A stretch of 64,000 nt of DNA from the NCBI RefSeq assembly GCF_000003855.2, contig NW_003101647.1, positions 325,744-389,743 of the forward strand, written 5' to 3'. The number at the start of each line of letters is the position of its first letter. The first letter of the stretch is position 1. Shown in pieces: positions 56,005-64,000 of this stretch. The translations under genes and the position numbers were made by a program. This DNA comes from Blastomyces gilchristii SLH14081 (Eukaryota; Ascomycota; Eurotiomycetes; Onygenales; Ajellomycetaceae). Below the pieces are notes generated by a model. It did no database searches, was not told the origin of the DNA, and saw only the letters and a program-made list of their open reading frames with translations.

Positions 56005-56419
56005 TTTTATTATTATTATTATTCTTCAATTATAGATATATGCAGTCAGAGACTATGATATCTATCTGAGAATTAAAAGTTCTCAGAGTTTTTCCTGAAT
56101 CTATAAAGATAACTATTATACATTTATCAATTTTAAATATATAAAATCAGAAAATTTCAGCTCAGAATATAAAAACTGTTTATAAATTGCAGTGTTTTAA
56201 CATCTTCTGATACTTTGAAAGCATTTAACAATATCATAATAAAAGAAAAGAGAACACAGTCTTAAAGATAGATATATTAAATAGATAGATAGAAAAGAAT
56301 AGAAAGAAAAAAGTAAAGTAAAATAAAGAGAGACTGTAATAAAATAAATTATTAAAAGATAATATATAGCTGTTTTAATAGACTATATCTGATTAATTTC
56401 CTTCTCTTCATATTTAGAT

Positions 56420-59400
56420 ATTTCTGAATTCAGTTATTTTCTTATAGCTGCTTAAGTTTCTGATAGAAAGTCTATTAAGTATTTAATTTCTGTCTGAGTT
56501 GAGAATAAGAATCTTATATTTAATTAATTTAGATTATACTTCTCTTTCAATCTGACTCTGAGACTATTATATAATACATAGTGTATTATAATATACTCAG
56601 AATTCTTATTTATATTATAGAATAAGCATTCTATTGAATCAAATCTATCATTAAATCTTTGTATATAAGATTTAAAATAATCATATTCTAGTTTCAGCTG
56701 TATTATAGATGAGAATATTTTCTTTTTATATTTAATTAAACAAGATTTTTACTTGAGTTTTATTTTAAATCTTGAATAATATATACTTTTCTTTTATTTC
56801 TGTCAGCTTTTATTTTACTTATCTAAATAAGATTCTTTTATTTTTCTCTTTATAAAAGATCAGAATATAATTTTTTGAATAGATCTGCTTAGTTCTGAAT
56901 CTTTTTTTACAGCTGAATCAGTCAATTCATTGTTATGAATATTTATATAAGCAGAAACTTAGTATAGATAAATTATCAGCTTTGATATTCTTCTCTTTTG
57001 AATTTTTAAAACAGAGTTTAAGATCAGTTCAAGATTCATTTAATTATTATAAATCTGACTATTTCTAAGTCTTTTTAAAGTAGCTTGACTATCAGAGAAT
57101 ATTCATATCTCTTTCAAACTATTTTCTCTTTTATAAGATTTTATTTTAATGAGTTTAAAAGCTTTCACTATTATAAATAGTTCAGTATCAAAGACTTCAG
57201 ATTCACAGTCTAAATTTCAGAAATCTGAGATAAAATTGATATTATCTTCAGTATAAGCAATGTCTGTATCTAATTTATTCAAATTCTCATTTTCAAAGTC
57301 ATCTGAATAAATCAGAATAGAGTCTTCTATATTAATTGTAGAAATTCTCTTTAAATACTGTTCATATTCTTTCTTCTTAGATAGTTCACTTATTTATAAG
57401 TCTATAAGAGATTTAAGCTTTTCTCTTCAGAGAGATATCTTCTCATAATCAACTTTTTCAATATTTAAAGAAGAAAATTGATTTTTAATCAGTGAATATA
57501 GTCTGTACAGTTAAGAAGACATTTTCTTTAAAGAATTATTTTCATTTCAATCAAGAAATCTATTTCAATTCAGTTTATTTTCAGAGTTAATTAATGAAAA
57601 TGAAGAAAAGACTCTTTCTCTGATTATATAATTTAAGCTTATCTTTATAACTCTAAGAGTATAGTTTATACAGATCTTTTCAAATTTAATAGCAGAAGAA
57701 GAAATTGAAGCTTTAATTTTCATTAGTTTAATAGAAGATGATTTGAATGCTTTCAGAATTCTTCTCAAAGCTCTGTTTTACAGACTTTGAAAGAGTTCAG
57801 TGAAATTTTCTTGATTATTTTATTAAACTTGAACTTTATAATCAGCTACTGAGATAATACAGGCTATATATAACTATCTCATAGTCTGGAAGAATAGATC
57901 TCTCTCTATATTTAATAGTCTGATAATATTATTCAATAGTCTTTCTATCTTGACAGTTCTTTATTAAATATAATATTTAAAATTCAACTTGGAGTTTAAT
58001 CATACTTCTAATTATTTAATATTTAAACTGAGTTTAATCTCTCTATTTAAAAGAGTAAGAGATAGTTCTTTCTTATTAAATCTAGAAAAGAAATAAATTA
58101 ACTCAGTTTTATTCATATTAAATTAAATTAATTGATATCTACTCTAATAAAGATTTTCTTTACAGCTTTTTCAATTACTTTCAAATTCTCTTTGATAGTT
58201 TTTAAGCTATAGACTAGATTAATATCATCTACATAACTCAGAGATCACACTATTTTTATATTTATATCTTTAAATAGATATACAGTGTATATTACAAATA
58301 AAATAAGTAAGATTGAAGATTCTTACAGTACTTCTATTTTTATCTCAGTCTTATCTTATTTCATTTTATCAAAGAAAAGTTATATGATTCTTTTAGATAT
58401 AAAACAGTTAACTCATTTTATTAGAGAAAGTGATAGTTTTAATATCTTCAAAGTCTGAATTAACTTTGACTTTGAAACATGATTAAATACTTCTTTTATA
58501 TCAATAAAAACTACAGTCAAGATCAGATCTTTATACTTTATTATTTAAATATCATGAATAACTGAGAGAGCAGTGTCAATTGTAGAATATTAGTTTCTAT
58601 CTTTCATTTATTCACTGAATAAAAGAGAGTTATTAATAGAGCTTATAAAAGATAGTTAAGTAATTATTATCTTTTTCAAAATCTTTTCTAGACAGTTTAA
58701 TAGAGATATTACTCTATATAACTTAGAAATTGAAGTTTTTCTATTAAATTTTATAAGAATCACTTCAGTAACTTCTCTTCAGTATTCAGAATAATATTCA
58801 TTTTTCAAGAGATTGAAAAAGAGCTTAAAATACTCATTCTTTAAGTAGGAATATGTATTTTGAATAATTAAGTGATTAATTAAATCAGGTTCTGCAGCAG
58901 TTTAACAGAACTTGAGAAGATAACTGACTCTATTCATCTTGTATAAGATCAGGTCATTCTCAGTCATTTTCATCAATGTAGTTGAGAAGTGATATATTCT
59001 CTTTCTCTGAATCTGAATCTGATGAGTTTTGAAAGAGAATTCTTATAAAAGCTTAATATTTTTTCTTAAAAGAGTTTGCTGTATATAATTCATTCTGAAA
59101 CTTATATTCTAAGACTGAAAGTTTTACTACACTTCTTATTTTAGTATAGTTAAAAGGTTTAAAAACTTTCTTTTCTTATACTTCTTCAAGAAATTTATTT
59201 CAGCAGTCTGTTTTAGCTCTTTTAATATCTGAAAAATATTCATTTCTGACAGTTTTAAACTCTTTATTAGATATTATATCATTCTTTCAATCTCTTCTGA
59301 CAGTAGCTAATTCTTTTCTTTTAGATGAGATATTCTTATTTTATTAAGATTTTGAATACTTAGAAGATTTTCTCTTTGAAATATTATCTCTAATACTTAT

Positions 59401-60330
59401 TAGAATAATAGATATAATGAGCTTCACTCTATTCTTAAGCCTTTCATTTGAGATATCTTGATCAGAATTTCAATATAGCTCACTCTATCTTTCAGATTTT
59501 AACAGTTTTATACTTTCTTCAACTGCTTTTCAATCAGCTTTTTCAAAGTTAAACTGATTAGAGAGAAGAGAATTTTCACTCATTTATTTTTCACTCAGTT
59601 CAATGTTAAATTGAATAATTTCATAATCTGATTCTGATATCTTATTTGAATCAATAAATCAGTTTACAAGTCTTTTTTTCATTAGATTTTATAATATAAA
59701 GATTAAATCTATAATAGATTTCTGTTTCATATCTATTCTAAAGAATGTTTATTGATCAGACTTATTAACTAAATCTATTAAATACTTAAAGATTTATTTA
59801 ATCAGATTATCAGCTCTTACTGCTCTCTTACATTCTGAATTTCATTAGAAATGATGTGTATTGAAATCTTCTATAATTATAGAGTTTCTTAATGAAGTTA
59901 TATTCAGAAATCCTCTATTAATTATTCAGATATTGTTATTTTTCTTCAATGACTTTTCATTATAGATATTTATAAGCTGTATAGTATTAAACTCATTCTC
60001 TTTATCTATAATATTATTCACTAGAATATCAGAGTCAGACATGATATTAAATCTTAGATTAAATTAATATCTTGATCTCTTTCTTTCATAGATCACTACT
60101 CTTGACTTTATCTCAGACTTTTGAGATAGAAAGCAGTAGTAGCTTGAATGAGAAATAATATATTTTTACTCAGCATCAAAATTCAGCTTCTGAAGCAGTA
60201 TAAAATTAACTTTTTATTCAAATATAATTTGAAGATAAGAATAAATGCAATTTGAGTTTCTATTCACATTGTTTTAAATAAATGTGATTTTTGAAGAGTT
60301 TTTAAACTTTTTTTATTATTTTTATTATAT
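56420..60330 (-). pseudogene. LINE B ORF2 (degenerate)
   Basis: Colinear with LINE A ORF2. An open piece at 57565-57768 (MRRILKAFKSSSIKLMKIKA) matches the region downstream of the reverse transcriptase core. Stop codons are frequent. Boundaries are approximate. Confidence 0.7.
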
Positions 60331-60359
60331 ATTCATACTAAAAGAGAGTAGAGTAGAAT

Positions 60360-61960
60360 CTAATCACTATTATCAGATAGTAGATTATAACTATTCTGAA
60401 AAGTAAGAATCTCAACTGCTTACATTATATCTAATTTATTATCAGAGTCATTTCTCAATTCTCTAATCTTAACAGAAGTTTAAGAATTCAAATTCTGTTT
60501 ACATTTAGCTGAAGAATTGAAGTTTGAAGATTTAGATAGTTAAGAGTTTCTTCTTTTTAAGCTTATAGTTGTGAGTTTACTGATTTAACTATTCTCTTCA
60601 GTTCTAGATTTGCTTTAAGCTTTATCTTTTCTTCAGTTCTTTTGAGTTCTTGAAGTAAACATACATTCTTTTGAGTTAGATACATGTTTTTCTTTCAATT
60701 AGAGCATTTAAGTATAGTGTATTGACATATTTCATCTCTTTTTAAGCATGTTTCATATTTATACTCACTAGTTTTATAATCTCTGACACAGAATACACAT
60801 TTTAAGTCTCTAAAATAGAAGATTGTAAAGTATTCATATCTTTGACAGTTTGAACACTGTGTTTGAGCTTTGAGATTCATTCTTGAGTCTTTGTATTCAT
60901 GAACTCTCATTTTCAAATCTGCTACTCTTACTTCAGAGATCTTTAACTGTTCAAGTATTTTTATATATACTAGAACAGAGGCATTTCTTCTGCTTTATCT
61001 GAACTTAATTGAATTTAGTTACACAGACTCTTTTCTCAGTTGAATGAAGTTATATTCTTCTAATTCATTTTTAAGAAGTAGTATTTCTTCTTCACAGTCA
61101 AAATTTTCAACTGAAATATTATAAAGAATGAATTTGTCTCACTTTTCATCTATCTCAGATAGAATTGTTGTGTTTAACAAAGATTCTACTGCTGATTTTC
61201 AGAGATTCTCATTCTGAATAAGAAATTCTGCACTGAATTCAGACATTGTAGTCAGAATAATGAAGTTTTCAAAGAAGAATGACTTAATTGAAGCTATAAC
61301 TGATTTTTAAACTTCAATATCAGTTATTAACTGAGAAAAGAACTGCTGATTAATTTCATTTCTAATTCTGAAAATGAGATTTAAGTTTAGCTTGTTTCTT
61401 TACAAGATATTCTGATTTAAGACTTTGAGAATAAGTCTTCTATTTCTGAAGATTTGAAAGTTTTTCTTCTTTTGTATTTTTTCCTTCACTTTTCTATGAA
61501 TAGAAGTATGAGCATTATTCTTCTCAGTTATCTCAGGATTTTAAGCAGATTTTGAGATAGTAGATTTAGAGACAGCAGATTCAGCTGCTTAAGCATATGT
61601 TTTCTTTTAATTTAAAGAAGAAGAAGAAGTAGAAAAAGAGAAAGAAGAGTAAGATAAGAAGTCAGTGATTATACTAGAAATTTTCAATGTTATTTGAACT
61701 GTGTTTGAAATTTCAAGTTTGAACTTGATCATCTTCTATAGTTATCTAGTCTGAGTATGAAGAATTAATAGAACTTCTTCATTCATCTCACTCAGACACT
61801 GCTTTTTAAGAATCTTGCTTACTTTTTCAAGTTTCTGTATTTCAAGAACTTGTTATTTCTCTATTTCTTCTTTCTTTCTTCTCTTCAGAATTTCAATCTC
61901 AGAAATAGTATTTGAGAAAGCATCTTTTTTCATATCAACTGAGTGTATTTTTAAACTCAT
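60360..61960 (-). pseudogene. LINE B ORF1 (degenerate, zinc knuckles)
   Basis: Begins MSLKIHSVDMKKDAFSN as in LINE A. The knuckle region near 60695-60916 reads CSNCQRYEYFTIFYF, CVFCVRDYKTSEYKYE, in which conserved His and Cys positions have been lost by RIP. Lower boundary approximate. Confidence 0.7.
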
Positions 61961-63640
61961 TATTCTCACTCAATGAAAAGTTGATCAGACTGTTTCAATT
62001 GAGATATATATTAAACTCTTTTAAAAAGTTGATCAGACTGTTTCAATTAAAAGGTTTCTAAGTCTGTTTTCAATTGAAAAGTTAGTCAGACTGTTTCAAA
62101 AGAAGAATAAAAGACTTTTATATATAAAATATCTGATTTTTTTCACACTAGTTCAGTAACTAGGTTAGATTTTTGAAGAGAATTTAATAAACTAGAATTG
62201 ATTTTTGAAATAAATCAATAAAATCTTTATAATCTCTTTCTTAAGATACAGTGAGAAAAAGTATAATATCAATTAATAATAAATTAGATAATATGACAGT
62301 TTTTGAGAGAAAAACTGATAAAAAATAAATTAATTTTTTACAGAGAAATTGATTAAAATTATTTAATTTTATTCTAAATTATTCAATTCTTCTCACATAA
62401 TAAGTATGCAACTTGAATCAGTTAATAAAGAGTGTAAAAAAGAATTAAGTATTAATAAAAGCTCTTCAGTCACTGAAAAAGTAATTCTTACTTAAAAGAA
62501 TATGAAATTATGATAGAAAATAACTCTGTTTTTAATTCTTTGTAAGAATATTGTATAAAACTCAGAGAAAAATATCTTACTTTTTCAAGAGAAGTAAAAA
62601 ACTATTTCTAAGATCTTTTTTTTTGCATTAACTGCTGCAGAAGAATGAGATAGAAACTACTAAAATATACACTACTATATACTTTCTATCAAGACTTTCT
62701 CTCTTCAGAGTCTTGATATTATAGAGAATATAAGTGTGTTTCTATATAATAATGTAAATATTATCAGTGAAATGTAGAGAAACTGGTTATTTATATCTTA
62801 AAATAGAAGACTTTATCAATGATTATATTAATATAGAGTTAATTCTCAAATTCAATAGAAATCTAGTGTTGCTGTTCTTAATCTCTTACAGAATCTATTG
62901 AATATTAAGATATTAAAACTAGATTTAATATATCTCACTGTGCAGAGATCAAAGACTCAGTCAGATCTTAAGATATACTGATTTTATAGTTATTATGTCT
63001 GTTGATTATGTATTAAGTACAGTTATCAAGATATCTCTTTATATTTTTCTGCTGAGAATGAGTCAGATTGAAAGAGATAGTACAAGAATAAGACTTGATG
63101 TTGATGTCTTGATACATCAAAGACAGAGAGAGTTTTTCACAGAGAATGCACTTCAGATATGTTCATTGATTATATGCTTGATACTATTACTGAGATATCT
63201 TTTTGTATTTTTCTGCTGAAGATGAGCCAGATTGAAAAGAGTGATACATGAGTGAGACTTGATGTTAATATTTTGAAACATCAAAGATAGACAGAGTTTT
63301 TATAAAAGTTTTTTCTCAGATATCTTCACAATTACAGGTCAGAGATCTTCCAAAATCAAGAAGATTGATGTATATGATTAGGTCTCTTCACCTTACAATT
63401 TGTATGGCAATTTGGCCCGGGGTTGTGGTGCGGTAGGGGTGAACAGGGGATAATCCCACACAGGATTTTTGAACAATGACTGGTTCATGTTTGGCTGGAT
63501 AACTCCACCACCACACGGGGTATGCAGTCGGCGATGGGGTCAAAATGCTTGTATGATCAAGGGCTTTTCAATGAATCTATCGGCGGGTTCTTATTCGACA
63601 AATTGAGCAAGTTCGTGGTGGAGCGCTTGAGTCATGAATG

Positions 63641-63654
63641 ACGTGATTAGAGTA
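63641..63654 (+). repeat. Target-site duplication of LINE B (right)
   Basis: ACGTGATTAGAGTA; see left copy at 55991-56004. Confidence 0.8.
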
Positions 63655-63872
63655 GATGTAGTAATCATCAACACTCTCTCTTGCTACAACGCCTCACTAA
63701 TTGCGCTGCCACCATTCCACTCATCTCATCTCAATTCTTTCAAAAACACAATAATAATTAATTACATCAATCAGACTCTGATTTCTCTATTAGGAAAAGT
63801 GTCTGTATAGTAATAACTGTAAAAATCAACATACACACAAAGTATTCAATAATACAATGTATTATCATTACT

Positions 63873-64000
63873 CTAGTCTCTCTTAATCTTCTTCAAGCTG
63901 ATCTTCTCAATAAATTCCTCAAATGCTGGTCTTGTCAATGGCTTAGTGAGGTCACCAGCTATATTGACTGTAGAACCAATATGTTTCATGATAATATATT
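63873..64000 (-). CDS. C-terminal end of copia-2 pol (RNase H)
   Basis: Open to the window edge on the minus strand. Reads KHIGSTVNIAGDLTKPL then TRPAFEEFIEKISLKKIKRD and a TAG stop at 63873-63875. The xxDxLTKPL signature is the conserved end of Ty1/copia RNase H. No stop or RIP-type damage in the visible 42 codons. The rest of the gene lies beyond the window. Confidence 0.8.
   Translation of the reverse strand, partial: YIIMKHIGSTVNIAGDLTKPLTRPAFEEFIEKISLKKIKRD

Larger units (their letters stand above)
56005..63640 (-). mobile_element. LINE B, full-length Tad1-like retrotransposon
   Basis: Second 7.6-kb copy, colinear with LINE A but more heavily mutated. 3' (TAA)n tail at 56005, ORF2 about 56420-60330, ORF1 about 60360-61960, 5' UTR monomers 63000-63300. 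The last 200 bp or so before the 5' end (from about 63395) are nearly unmutated. Target-site duplication of 14 bp. About 15 extra bases (CTTGAGTCATGAATG) lie between the shared 5' end and the duplication. Confidence 0.86.
55923..64000 (-). mobile_element. Copia-2 LTR retrotransposon (partial, runs off the window)
   Basis: Minus-strand element. Its 3' LTR is in two pieces, 55923-56004 and 63655-63684, because LINE B inserted into it. Joined, it is about 112 bp and has TGTTGA/TCAACA ends. A purine tract (AGCAAGAGAGAG on the minus strand) lies just inside. The end of pol is at 63873. Little RIP is visible. Confidence 0.75.

Overview
The window comes from the nuclear genome of a filamentous ascomycete (Pezizomycotina). 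Short GT-AG introns, fungal housekeeping genes, an Argonaute, a NACHT-ankyrin (NLR-like) gene and a large AT-rich block with the C:G to T:A signature of repeat-induced point mutation (RIP) all point that way. A Eurotiomycetes affiliation is plausible but is inference only. There is one assembly gap of N at 17848-18083.

Bases 1 to about 28.8 kb are a normal gene-rich segment. In order it holds: TRM1 tRNA dimethyltransferase (+), LEU2-type isopropylmalate dehydrogenase (-), an MCP1/DUF1691 membrane protein (-), a C2H2 zinc-finger protein (+), a secreted GH43 glycosidase (-), a five-exon Myb/SANT-like protein (+), an Argonaute cut by the gap (+), pyruvate dehydrogenase E1 beta (-), a secreted calcineurin-like phosphatase (+), mitochondrial enoyl reductase (-) and an NLR-like NACHT-ankyrin gene (-). 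Reading frames were rebuilt by matching splice phases. LEU2, the phosphatase and the 3' end of Argonaute need single-base frame corrections, which looks more like consensus indels than gene decay.

From about 28.8 kb to the end the window is a nested, AT-rich transposon block. (i) 28.8-39.8 kb: RIP-degraded relics, including a roughly 1 kb retroposon at 32881-33886 with a tRNA-like head and a 3' tail shared with the local LINE, flanked by a 13-19 bp duplication. (ii) 39.84-42.35 kb: a small unmutated island with an intact aminoglycoside-phosphotransferase-like kinase gene. (iii) 42352-55698: a copia element with 110-bp LTRs, into which a 7.6-kb Tad1-like LINE (A) and a 0.5-kb TIR element are inserted, each flanked by a direct repeat. 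(iv) 55.9-64.0 kb: a second, less mutated copia element on the minus strand whose 3' LTR is split by another 7.6-kb LINE (B), also with a target-site duplication.

The repeat block is the most interesting part. It shows a relative order of insertion, sharp borders between mutated and unmutated sequence inside single elements, twin hairpins conserved at the LINE 3' end, and a non-autonomous retroposon that carries those same hairpins.
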